This document shows positions 1 through 7,489 of a stretch of DNA of 64,000 bases, piece by piece; positions within the stretch are counted from its first letter, which is position 1, and each line of letters starts with the position of its first letter. The notes under the pieces are model-generated. The model was not told where the DNA came from. It did no database searches and saw only the letters and a list, made by a program, of their open reading frames with translations. The DNA comes from Bog-756 sp963845485 (GTDB lineage: Bacteria > Actinomycetota > Acidimicrobiia > Acidimicrobiales > RAAP-2): contig CAWJSI010000016.1 in the NCBI GenBank assembly GCA_963845485.1, positions 62,001 through 126,000 of the forward strand, read 5' to 3'. Both the position numbers and the translations under genes were made by a program.

Positions 1-1179
1 GGAGAGGCTGAGCTCCTTGCGGTAGACGCGGGCTGGGCCCAGCTCCACGATGGAGGTGGCCAGGGCCCCAAAGACCGCGGCCACCTCGCTGTCAGGCTCG
101 GCCACGACGGTGGGCACCCCGATGTCGCCGCCTTGACGGAGGGCGCTCACCAGCGGGACCTGGGCGAGCAGGGGCACGCCCAACTCGTCGGCCAGCTGGG
201 TGCCGCCCCCGGCGCCGAACAGCTCGTAGCGCTTCCCGTCGTCTCCGGTGAACCAGCTCATGTTCTCGATGACGCCGCGCACGGCGAGCTTCAGCTTGCG
301 GGCGGCGTACGCCGAGCGCTGGGCCACCCGCTCGGCGGCGGGCTGAGGGGTGGTGACCACATAGACCTCGGTCTTCGTCAGGTACTGCCCAAGAGAGAGT
401 GTGACGTCACCTGTGCCGGGCGGCATGTCGATGAGCAGATAGTCGGGCTCGCCCCAGTAGGCGTCGACGAGGAACTGCTCGAGCGCCTTGTGCAGCATCG
501 GACCACGCCAGATCACCGGGGTGTCGTCGGGCACGAAGTACCCCATGGAGAGGCAGCGCACCCCGTTGGCCGTCGGCGGGACGACCAGGTCCCCGATGAT
601 GAGGGGATCGTTGGTGACCCCGAGCATCTTCGGGACCGAGAACCCGTAGACGTCGGCATCGAGGATGCCGACGTCGAACCCCCGCTGGGCCAGAGCCACG
701 GCCAGGTTGACCGTCACCGAGGACTTGCCCACGCCACCCTTGCCCGACGAGATGCCGAGGATCCTGGTCTTCGAGCGGGGTTGCATGAACCGGTTGGGGC
801 GTCCCTCCTCGTGGCCGAGCTGACCGCCCCCGTGATCGTGGCCGTGGCCGTGGCCGTCGTCAGGGGCGTGCTGGGTTCCTCCCTCGACTGCCTCTCCGCG
901 GAGCAGCATACGGAGCCGGGCTCGCGTCTCCTCGTCCATCACCGAGGTCGTGACACTGACCTCGTCGACCCCCGACACCGATCCGACGGCCGCGTGGACC
1001 CGCTCCTCCAACTCGTCGACCTGGGGATAGTGGGCCACAGGCAGGGTGACGTCCACGGTGGCACGCTTGCGCCTGGTCTGGACCGAGCCCACCATGCCCA
1101 ACTCGCCGAGCGGCCGGCGCAGTTCAGGGTCGATCACTGCGGCCAGTGCCGCTGTGACCTGGGATTCGTCGATGGACAT
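1..1179 (-). CDS. mrp: Mrp/NBP35-type Fe-S carrier ATPase (3' end cut by window edge)
   Basis: Cytosolic P-loop ATPase that carries and delivers Fe-S clusters. The frame is open from an ATG at 1179 to the left edge (393 codons), close to the full family length. A MIP18/DUF59 domain occupies about the first 85 residues, followed by a His/Gly-rich linker (near 820-870), Walker A GKGGVGKS (near 725-750) and MPPGTGD (near 425). The site where many homologues carry CPxC after ENMS reads ENMSWFTGDDGK, with no cysteine. GGAG lies about 8 nt before the ATG. It is divergent from the SufR-like regulator. Function is secure; only the last residues are missing. Confidence 0.93.
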   Translation of the reverse strand, partial: MSIDESQVTAALAAVIDPELRRPLGELGMVGSVQTRRKRATVDVTLPVAHYPQVDELEERVHAAVGSVSGVDEVSVTTSVMDEETRARLRMLLRGEAVEGGTQHAPDDGHGHGHDHGGGQLGHEEGRPNRFMQPRSKTRILGISSGKGGVGKSSVTVNLAVALAQRGFDVGILDADVYGFSVPKMLGVTNDPLIIGDLVVPPTANGVRCLSMGYFVPDDTPVIWRGPMLHKALEQFLVDAYWGEPDYLLIDMPPGTGDVTLSLGQYLTKTEVYVVTTPQPAAERVAQRSAYAARKLKLAVRGVIENMSWFTGDDGKRYELFGAGGGTQLADELGVPLLAQVPLVSALRQGGDIGVPTVVAEPDSEVAAVFGALATSIVELGPARVYRKELSLS

Positions 1180-1213
1180 CCAGCAGCTCCTCGGGGGAAT
1201 TCGGTCTCACCGG

Positions 1214-1219
1214 TAGACT
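1214..1219 (+). promoter_or_regulatory. -10 box, SufR-like gene
   Basis: TAGACT, 7 nt before GTG 1227. Predicts a leaderless transcript; no convincing -35. Confidence 0.6.
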
Positions 1220-1226
1220 ACGTGAC

Positions 1227-2018
1227 GTGCACTCGGACCCGGACAGTCCCACCCTGGTCGTGGCGACCCCCTCGGAAGCGGCGCCTACCACCGACCCGTC
1301 GGGGACGGCTGAGTCCGACAGCCACTTCTCGGCCGCCGTCACTGCGGTCACCTCGGCCTTCGGTGATCCCACCCGCCGGGAGATCTACCTCTTCGTACGG
1401 TCCAACCCCGGGGCCACCGCCTCGGAGGTGGCGGCCCGGTTCTCCCTACATCCGAACGTGGCGCGCCACCACCTCGACCGTCTGGCCACGGGCGGCTACG
1501 TGGAGGTGACCATGGAGCGGGCCGCGGGCAACGGGGCGGGGCGCCCGTCGAAGCGCTTCCGGGTCATCGGCAACGACCCCACCCTCGACCTCCTCACCCG
1601 TCGCGACGACCTCCTCGTCCTGTTGCTCCAAGAGGCACTGCAACTCCTCGGACCCGATGCGGCCGAGGGCATGGCCGAGCGGGTCGGCGAAGAGTACGGG
1701 CGTACCCTGGCCGGCCAGATGTCCCCCGGCGACGGTCAGCGGTCCCTGCGGACGGCCATGCACGCCATCGCCGACACCCTCACCGCCCACGGCTTTGCCG
1801 CCCACGCCGAGGACCAGGGATCGACCACCGCCGTAGTGGCCGACAACTGCCCTTTCGGCAATGCCGCCAACCAGTACCCGGTCCTCTGCGCCGTCGATCG
1901 GGGCATGGTCAAAGGCCTCCTCGCCGGTCTATGCGGCGAGGAGACCGGAGGCACGGTGCCGGTGGTGCTGTCATCGTCGCGCGCCCGCGGCGACGACGCC
2001 TGCGCTGCCGTGGTCTGA
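1227..2018 (+). CDS. SufR-like HTH regulator with C-terminal cysteine cluster
   Basis: Predicted Fe-S-sensing repressor of 263 aa. An ArsR/DeoR-type winged helix spans about residues 35-115 (FGDPTRREIYLFV, then NVARHHLDRLATGGYVE, with a GRPSKRF wing). The C-terminal half has cysteines at 208, 221, 236 and 259 in a CPFGNA...PVLCAVDRGMVKGLLAGLCG context, as in actinobacterial SufR proteins that ligate a cluster. GTG 1227 is chosen because a TAGACT -10 box ends 7 nt upstream, giving a leaderless mRNA. Its neighbours are mrp (divergent) and a desulfurase homologue 14 nt downstream, so Fe-S homeostasis is the likely target. No suf operon is visible, so its regulon is unknown. Confidence 0.82.
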   Translation: MHSDPDSPTLVVATPSEAAPTTDPSGTAESDSHFSAAVTAVTSAFGDPTRREIYLFVRSNPGATASEVAARFSLHPNVARHHLDRLATGGYVEVTMERAAGNGAGRPSKRFRVIGNDPTLDLLTRRDDLLVLLLQEALQLLGPDAAEGMAERVGEEYGRTLAGQMSPGDGQRSLRTAMHAIADTLTAHGFAAHAEDQGSTTAVVADNCPFGNAANQYPVLCAVDRGMVKGLLAGLCGEETGGTVPVVLSSSRARGDDACAAVV

Positions 2019-2032
2019 CCGGCGGTCGGCCG

Positions 2033-3178
2033 GTGGCCCGTCACTATCTCGATCACGCCTCGACCACCCCTCTCCGCCCGGCCGCCCAGGCCGCCATGGC
2101 CGCCTGGGCCGACGAGGGCATCACGGCCGACCCCGGCCGCGTCCACACCGAGGGCCGGATGGTCCGGGCCAAGTTGGAGGACGCCCGTGATCAGATCGCC
2201 GCGTTGTTCGGTGTGCGTCCCCGCCAGGTGGTCCTGACGTCGGGGGCCACCGAGTCGGTCAATGCCGCCGTATGGGGAGCACTCCACGCCCGCTCGGGAC
2301 CGGCGGCGCTGGCCGGGGTCGAGCACTCCTCGGTCCACGACGCCTCGGCCCGCTCGGGCCCGGTCGAACCCATCGCCGTCGACGGTCTCGGCCGCATCGA
2401 GGTGGCCGCCGTCGACGAGACCCTCGACCGGTGCCGTTCGACCTACGGCGAGGACGCCGCCCTCGTGCACTGCCAGTGGGCCAACCACGAAGTGGGCACC
2501 GTCCAACCCGTGGAAGCAGTGGTGGAGCGGTGCCGACGGCGAGGCGTGTTGATCCACGTCGACGCGGCGGCGGCCGCCGGCCACCTGGCCTGCGACCTCG
2601 GGGCGCTCGATGCCGACCTGGTCTCGGTCTCCGCCCACCTCATGGGGGGGCCGACCGGCGTCGGTGCCCTCATCGTGCGGCGGGGTCTCCGGATCGAGCC
2701 CTTCCTTGTCGGGGGGGACCAGGAGCGGGCCCGACGGGCCGGCATGGAACACGTCGTCGGCGCCATCGGCTTCGGGGCCGCCGCGGCCTGGCTGACCCGG
2801 CCCGGGGCGCTCGAGGACGAGGCGTCCGCCGCCCGGGACCGAACCGACCGCTTGGCCATGACCGCATCGGAGGTGGCCGGCGTGGAGCGGTTCGGTGACC
2901 CGGTGGCGCGCTTGCCCCACATCGTGTGCCTCGGCGTCGAGGGGGTGGAGGCCGAGCCGGTGCTGCTCGGACTGGACCAGGCCGGGGTGGCGGCCCACTC
3001 CGGATCGTCATGCTCCTCGGAGAGCCTCGAGCCATCCCCGGTGCTCGAGGCCATGGGGGTGGACGCCGAACGCTCACTCCGGCTCTCGGTGGGCTGGTCC
3101 ACGACCGACGCCGACATCGACGCCTTCGCAGCTTCGTTCGGACCGGTGGTGGAGGGACTGCGTTCGCTGCGGGGATAA
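2033..3178 (+). CDS. Cysteine desulfurase (NifS/IscS) homologue lacking the PLP lysine
   Basis: Class-V aminotransferase fold protein, 381 aa from GTG 2033. Matching the IscS family are the N-terminal YLDHASTTP, SGATESVN, the histidine of VEHSSV, NHEVGTVQ, the aspartate of HVDAA, and the active-site Cys327 in SGSSCSSESLEPS. The Schiff-base lysine motif, normally S-x-H-K-x-x-G-P-K-G, reads SAHLMGGPTG with Leu203 in the lysine place, and the usual PLP-contacting Gln after HVDA is Ala. The only lysine in the whole protein is Lys47. The fold call is strong, but desulfurase activity is doubtful. It may be a sulfur-accepting or regulatory relic paired with the SufR-like protein. Confidence 0.85.
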   Translation: MARHYLDHASTTPLRPAAQAAMAAWADEGITADPGRVHTEGRMVRAKLEDARDQIAALFGVRPRQVVLTSGATESVNAAVWGALHARSGPAALAGVEHSSVHDASARSGPVEPIAVDGLGRIEVAAVDETLDRCRSTYGEDAALVHCQWANHEVGTVQPVEAVVERCRRRGVLIHVDAAAAAGHLACDLGALDADLVSVSAHLMGGPTGVGALIVRRGLRIEPFLVGGDQERARRAGMEHVVGAIGFGAAAAWLTRPGALEDEASAARDRTDRLAMTASEVAGVERFGDPVARLPHIVCLGVEGVEAEPVLLGLDQAGVAAHSGSSCSSESLEPSPVLEAMGVDAERSLRLSVGWSTTDADIDAFAASFGPVVEGLRSLRG

Positions 3179-3190
3179 CGCATCCGAGGG

Positions 3191-3196
3191 TAGGTT
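3191..3196 (+). promoter_or_regulatory. -10 box, quinone oxidoreductase gene
   Basis: TAGGTT, 8 nt before GTG 3205; fixes the start after the desulfurase stop. Confidence 0.58.
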
Positions 3197-3204
3197 CGAG
3201 GACC

Positions 3205-4176
3205 GTGCGCACCGTCGTCTGTCCCGAACTCGGCCCCTTGGAGACACTGGTCGTCGAGGACCGGCCCTCGCCACAGCCCGGCGACGGACAGGTGGTGGTG
3301 GACGTCCGGGCCGCCGGCGTCAACTTCGTGGACGGCCTCATCTGTCAGGGTCGCTATCAGCTCAAGCCTCCTACTCCGTTCGTCCCGGGCAGTGAGATCG
3401 CCGGCGTCGTGTCGGCGGTCGGCCCTGGGGTGTCAGGTGTAGCGGTCGGTGACCGGGTCATCGCCTTTGTGGGCTTCGGCGGATTCGCCGATCAAGCCGT
3501 ACTTCCCGCCCTCTCCCTCGTGGCCATGCCGGACGGGCTCGACTTCGCCCGTGGCGCCGCCCTCATCCAGAGCTACGCCACCATGCTGTTCACCCTCACC
3601 CGACGCACCACCCTGGCGCCGGGCGAATGGGTGCTCGTGCTCGGGGCGGGCGGCGGGATCGGGCTGGCCGCCGTCGACGTGGCCAACGCCCTCGGCGGCC
3701 GCGTCATCGCCGCCGCCTCCACGGCGGACAAGCTCGAGGCGGCCCTCGCCATGGGGGCCGAGGCCACCATCGCCTACGAGGAAGAGGACCTGAAGGTCCG
3801 GGCCCGGGAGCTCTCGGGTGGCGGGGTGGATCTCGTGGTCGACCCGGTGGGCGGCCGCCACAGCGAGCCCGCCCTGCGGGCCACCGGGCATCTCGGCCGG
3901 TTCTGCGTCCTCGGCTTCGCCTCGGGTCCGATCCCCTCGGTCCCGCTCAACCAGGTCCTCCTCAACAACCGCACCGTGGTCGGAGTCGACTGGGGCGGCT
4001 GGACGTTCAAGGACCCCCAGGGCAACCGCGACCTGATCGCCCGGCTGATGGCCATGGTCGGCGCCGGCCAGCTCCACCCGGTGGAGCCGGCCACCTTCCC
4101 CCTCGAACAGGCCGCCGCCGTGATGACCGGCCTCCTCGACCGGACCATCGGGGGCAAGGCCGTGCTGGTCCCCTGA
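3205..4176 (+). CDS. Zinc-independent quinone oxidoreductase / MDR-family NADPH reductase
   Basis: Cytosolic NADPH-dependent reductase of 323 aa. The N-terminal GroES-like domain (GVNFVDGLICQGRYQLKPP, PGSEIAGVV) is followed by a Rossmann domain with a glycine-rich loop around residues 150-157 (VLGAGGGIGLAAVDVA) and DLVVDPVGG. Zinc-binding cysteines are absent, as in QOR/crotonyl-type MDR proteins. GTG 3205 is preceded by TAGGTT ending 8 nt upstream, which marks a leaderless start and rules out longer in-frame extensions into the gene before it. The substrate cannot be told from sequence. Confidence 0.85.
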   Translation: MRTVVCPELGPLETLVVEDRPSPQPGDGQVVVDVRAAGVNFVDGLICQGRYQLKPPTPFVPGSEIAGVVSAVGPGVSGVAVGDRVIAFVGFGGFADQAVLPALSLVAMPDGLDFARGAALIQSYATMLFTLTRRTTLAPGEWVLVLGAGGGIGLAAVDVANALGGRVIAAASTADKLEAALAMGAEATIAYEEEDLKVRARELSGGGVDLVVDPVGGRHSEPALRATGHLGRFCVLGFASGPIPSVPLNQVLLNNRTVVGVDWGGWTFKDPQGNRDLIARLMAMVGAGQLHPVEPATFPLEQAAAVMTGLLDRTIGGKAVLVP

Positions 4177-4231
4177 ACCGAGCCTGAACCCTCTTCTGGC
4201 CCACCGGACCCCGAAGGGATAGACCTGGGGC

Positions 4232-6661
4232 ATGCCGGAAGCAGAGACCACCGACGCCGGGACGACCAAGCGCCCCGAGCACGACCTCACCCGGCGCCCG
4301 GCCCGGACCGACACGACGCTGGTGGCCAGCCTTCCCGAGAGCTTCCGCTACCGGGTGAAGCGGCGCCTGCTCGGACCGCCGCTGGTCAGCGACGAGCTGG
4401 CCGGCCAGCGGCTGGGCAAGCCCACGGCACTGGCCGTGCTCTCCTCCGACGTGATGTCGTCGTCGGCCTACGCCAGTGAGCAGATGATCCGCGTCCTCAT
4501 TCCCATCGGCGGACTGGCCGCCTTCTCGTTGGTCACACCGCTCACCGCGGTGATCCTGGCCGTGTTGGCCGTGGTGACCATCTGCTATCGCGACGTGGTG
4601 CGCTCCTACCCCAAAGCGGGTGGGTCCTACGTGGTCAGCCGGGACAACTTCGGGCCCAACATCGCCCAGATCGCCGGTGCGGCCCTCCTCATCAGCTACA
4701 CCATCACCGTGGCGGTGTCGGTGGCCGCCGGGGCCGACGCCATCATCTCGGCTGTCCCCGCCCTCGGCCACGACGCCGTGCCCATGTCCATCACCTTCGT
4801 CCTGCTCTTGGCCTACGGCAACCTGCGGGGCATCCGTGAGGCCGGCCGGGTCTTCGCCGTCCCGACCTACTTCTTCATCGCCAACATGGCCCTGCTCATC
4901 GTGGCCGGCCTGGTCCGGGAGGCCACGACCGGTCTGCCCCATGCCCCCGAGGGGAACGGGACGATGCCCCTCGGCCATGCCAGCGGCGGGTTGATCCTCG
5001 GGATCTCGGCCTTCTTCTTGCTGCGGGCCTTCGCCCAGGGCAGTTCGGCCATGACCGGTACCGAGGCCATCTCCAACGGCGTGAGCATCTTCCGGGCCCC
5101 CCAGGCCCGCAACGCCCGCACCACCTTGGTCCTCATGAGCACCATTCTCGGGGTGATGTTCCTCGGCGTGTCGGTGCTGGCCGCCCTCACCCACGCCGTC
5201 CCCTTCGTGTCGGGCACCCCGACGGTCGTCTCCGAGATCGGGAAGCTCGTCTACGGCACCAGTGCCTTGGGCCAGGTCCTCTTCTACATGCTGCAGACGG
5301 CGACGGCCCTCATCCTCATCCTGGCCGCCAACACCAGCTTCACCGGGTTCCCCTTCCTCGTCAGTTTCGTGGCCGAGGACTCCTTCCTCCCCCGGATGCT
5401 GACCGTGCGGGGCCACCGGCTCGTCTTCTCCAACGGGATCATCCTCCTCGCCACGGCATCCATCGTGCTGCTGCTCGTCACGGGAGCCAAGGTCTCCGCC
5501 CTCATCCCCATGTACGCCATCGGGGTCTTCACCGGCTTCACCATGGCCGGGGCGGGCATGGTGAAACACCACCTCAACCACCGGGGCGAGCACTGGCGCA
5601 AGAGTGTGGCCGTCAACGCCACCGCCGCCGTGGTCTGCGCGGTCATCGTGGTCGTCTTCGCCATCGCCGAGTTCACCCAGGGGGGGTGGGTGGTCGTGGT
5701 GGTCATGCCGCTCATCGTCTACGGCCTCGTCCGGACCAACCGGGAGTACCGGTCCGAGGATGTGGTCCTAGAGGAGGGGGCGGCCATCCAGGCCTGCGAG
5801 GCGAGGATCCTCCGCCGCAACGTGGTGGTCATCCTGATCGACCGCATCGACCTGGCCACGGCCCGGGCCATCCAGTACGCCCGCAGCCTGACCCCCGACG
5901 ACCTCCGGGCCGTCCACTTCAACATCGACCACCCCCGGGCCAACGTGCTGATCGAGCGGTGGCAGCGACTGGGCCTCTCCCGGCTCCCCCTCGACGTCAT
6001 CGACTGTCCGGACCGCCGGGTCACCCGGGCCTCACTCGAGTTGGCCGCCGAACTGGCCGACGGCGAGACCGAGGTGAGCATCCTGTTGCCGCGTCGCTCC
6101 TACGGCAAGGCGTGGCGCCGCATCCTCCATGACCAGACCGCCGATCAGATCGTCGAGGTGGTGAGCCAGCTCTCCCACGTGAACGCCACCATCGTGCCCT
6201 TCCTCGTGGCGCCAGGAATCGAACAGCAGATGACCGCCGAGCTGGTGGTCGAGCCCGAGCGCCGGGCCAAGGGGAACAAGTCCCACCGCGCCAACAAGGC
6301 CCACAAGGCGGCTGGGGCGGCCCACCCGGGCAAGCCCGATGCCGGGGCCATCCCCGCCGTCTCGGGGTCGATGCCCATCTCCGAGCTGACCTGGCGGACC
6401 CGGGCCCGCATCGCCGGTCGGGTGAAGACCCTGCGGGTCCAGCCCTGGGCCCAGGCCCAGAGCCTCGAGTGCGTCCTGGTCGACTCGAGCGGGCACGCCA
6501 TCACCCTCGTGTTCCTCGGGCGCCGGTCGGTCAGCGGCATCCGCAGCGGCTCCCTCCTCATCGCCGAGGGGATGGTGGGCAAGCACCACAACCGGCTGGC
6601 CATCATCAACCCCAGCTACGAGCTGTTGTCGATCACCGAGTCCTCCGATGCGCTCGGATGA
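4232..6661 (+). CDS. APC-family permease with C-terminal OB-fold-like domain
   Basis: Inner-membrane amino-acid/cation-type permease of 809 aa. About twelve hydrophobic helices fill residues 60-480; the SSDVMSSSAYASEQ signature at 69-82 is the typical APC substrate-site segment. A soluble region follows (about 490-670), then a Lys/His-rich linker (about 676-700) and a domain with the strand pattern of an OB-fold (about 712-800: ARIAGRVKTLRVQPW... LECVLVDSSGHAITLVFLG... LLIAEGMVG). Plain APC homologues stop before the linker. In mycobacteria an APC permease and a separate OB-fold gene lie near each other by the TrkA genes (from memory). A near-consensus -10 TAGACC ends 6 nt before the ATG. Confidence 0.82.
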   Translation: MPEAETTDAGTTKRPEHDLTRRPARTDTTLVASLPESFRYRVKRRLLGPPLVSDELAGQRLGKPTALAVLSSDVMSSSAYASEQMIRVLIPIGGLAAFSLVTPLTAVILAVLAVVTICYRDVVRSYPKAGGSYVVSRDNFGPNIAQIAGAALLISYTITVAVSVAAGADAIISAVPALGHDAVPMSITFVLLLAYGNLRGIREAGRVFAVPTYFFIANMALLIVAGLVREATTGLPHAPEGNGTMPLGHASGGLILGISAFFLLRAFAQGSSAMTGTEAISNGVSIFRAPQARNARTTLVLMSTILGVMFLGVSVLAALTHAVPFVSGTPTVVSEIGKLVYGTSALGQVLFYMLQTATALILILAANTSFTGFPFLVSFVAEDSFLPRMLTVRGHRLVFSNGIILLATASIVLLLVTGAKVSALIPMYAIGVFTGFTMAGAGMVKHHLNHRGEHWRKSVAVNATAAVVCAVIVVVFAIAEFTQGGWVVVVVMPLIVYGLVRTNREYRSEDVVLEEGAAIQACEARILRRNVVVILIDRIDLATARAIQYARSLTPDDLRAVHFNIDHPRANVLIERWQRLGLSRLPLDVIDCPDRRVTRASLELAAELADGETEVSILLPRRSYGKAWRRILHDQTADQIVEVVSQLSHVNATIVPFLVAPGIEQQMTAELVVEPERRAKGNKSHRANKAHKAAGAAHPGKPDAGAIPAVSGSMPISELTWRTRARIAGRVKTLRVQPWAQAQSLECVLVDSSGHAITLVFLGRRSVSGIRSGSLLIAEGMVGKHHNRLAIINPSYELLSITESSDALG

Positions 6662-7484
6662 GCGACCCGAGCCTCCGGGGCCACGACCGTCCCGGTCGTC
6701 CCGGCTCCGCGCCGGTGTTGGCGCCCTCCCGGCCAGGGTGGCTTCTCGGCACCACCTGATCTGGGCGGCGGCGGTCGTAGCCCCCATCGTCATCGCCCTC
6801 GCCCTCATCCCGGGCCGAGGGCACCTGAGCGTGGCCGACGACGCCCTGGTGCTCATCGTGGTCACCGTGGTGGTGGCATCGTCGGGCAACCGGGGGGCGG
6901 CGGCCCTCGCCGCCCTCGTGTCGGCCCTCGCCTTCGATTTCTTCCTCACCCGTCCGTATCAGTCCCTGGCTATCCACCGTCAGTCCGACCTCACCACCGA
7001 GCTGCTCTTCGTCCTCGTCGGGTTGCTGGTCGGCGAGTTGGCCGCCCGGGGCCACGCCTACCGCCGGGCCGCCATCGAAGGACGCCACAGCCTCGACCGC
7101 ATCCGGGGGGTGGCCGAGCAGATCGTGGAGGGCGAGGAGCCCGAGTTCGTGATGATCAGCGTCGCCGCCCAGCTGACCGATCTCCTGGCCCTCCGGGACT
7201 GCCGGTTCGTCCGGCGCCAGCCCTCCCGGAAAGGCGCGTGGATCCAGACCGACGGCACCGTCCGGCTCAATCCGCTGCAGTGGCCGGCCTCGTCGGCCGG
7301 GCTGCCCACCAGCCAGGTCGAGCTGCCGGTCCGCGGGGGCGGCGAGGTGCTCGGCGTGTTCGTCATGACCCCGACCCCGGCCGAACCCATCTCCCACGAG
7401 CGGTGTGTGGTGGCGGTCGCCCTGGCCGACCAACTGGGAGCAGCCCTGGCCTCCCACCCCGACACCGGGTGGGGGGACAACTGA
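6648..7484 (+). CDS. DUF4118 (KdpD-like) membrane protein with GAF-like tail, no kinase
   Basis: Predicted membrane sensor or accessory protein of 278 aa. Four hydrophobic segments (about 35-125) contain FDFFLTRPYQSLAIH, the signature of the KdpD membrane domain (DUF4118). The remaining residues (about 150-278) resemble a degenerate GAF domain. No histidine-kinase H-box or ATP-binding region follows, so it cannot signal by itself in the usual way. The gene overlaps the permease stop by 14 nt, suggesting translational coupling and a role in sensing for that transporter. Confidence 0.7.
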   Translation: MRSDERPEPPGPRPSRSSRLRAGVGALPARVASRHHLIWAAAVVAPIVIALALIPGRGHLSVADDALVLIVVTVVVASSGNRGAAALAALVSALAFDFFLTRPYQSLAIHRQSDLTTELLFVLVGLLVGELAARGHAYRRAAIEGRHSLDRIRGVAEQIVEGEEPEFVMISVAAQLTDLLALRDCRFVRRQPSRKGAWIQTDGTVRLNPLQWPASSAGLPTSQVELPVRGGGEVLGVFVMTPTPAEPISHERCVVAVALADQLGAALASHPDTGWGDN

Positions 7485-7489
7485 GCGGC

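Noticed and set aside
133..1509. Long plus-strand open frame opposite mrp and running into the SufR-like gene
   Set aside because: High-GC shadow: no family similarity, skewed composition, and the minus strand encodes an intact Mrp.
3573..4157. Minus-strand frames opposite the quinone oxidoreductase
   Set aside because: Arg/Pro/Ser-rich shadows without domains.
4007..5593. 528-codon minus-strand frame
   Set aside because: Antisense of the APC permease; Gly/His/Asp-rich composition without domains.
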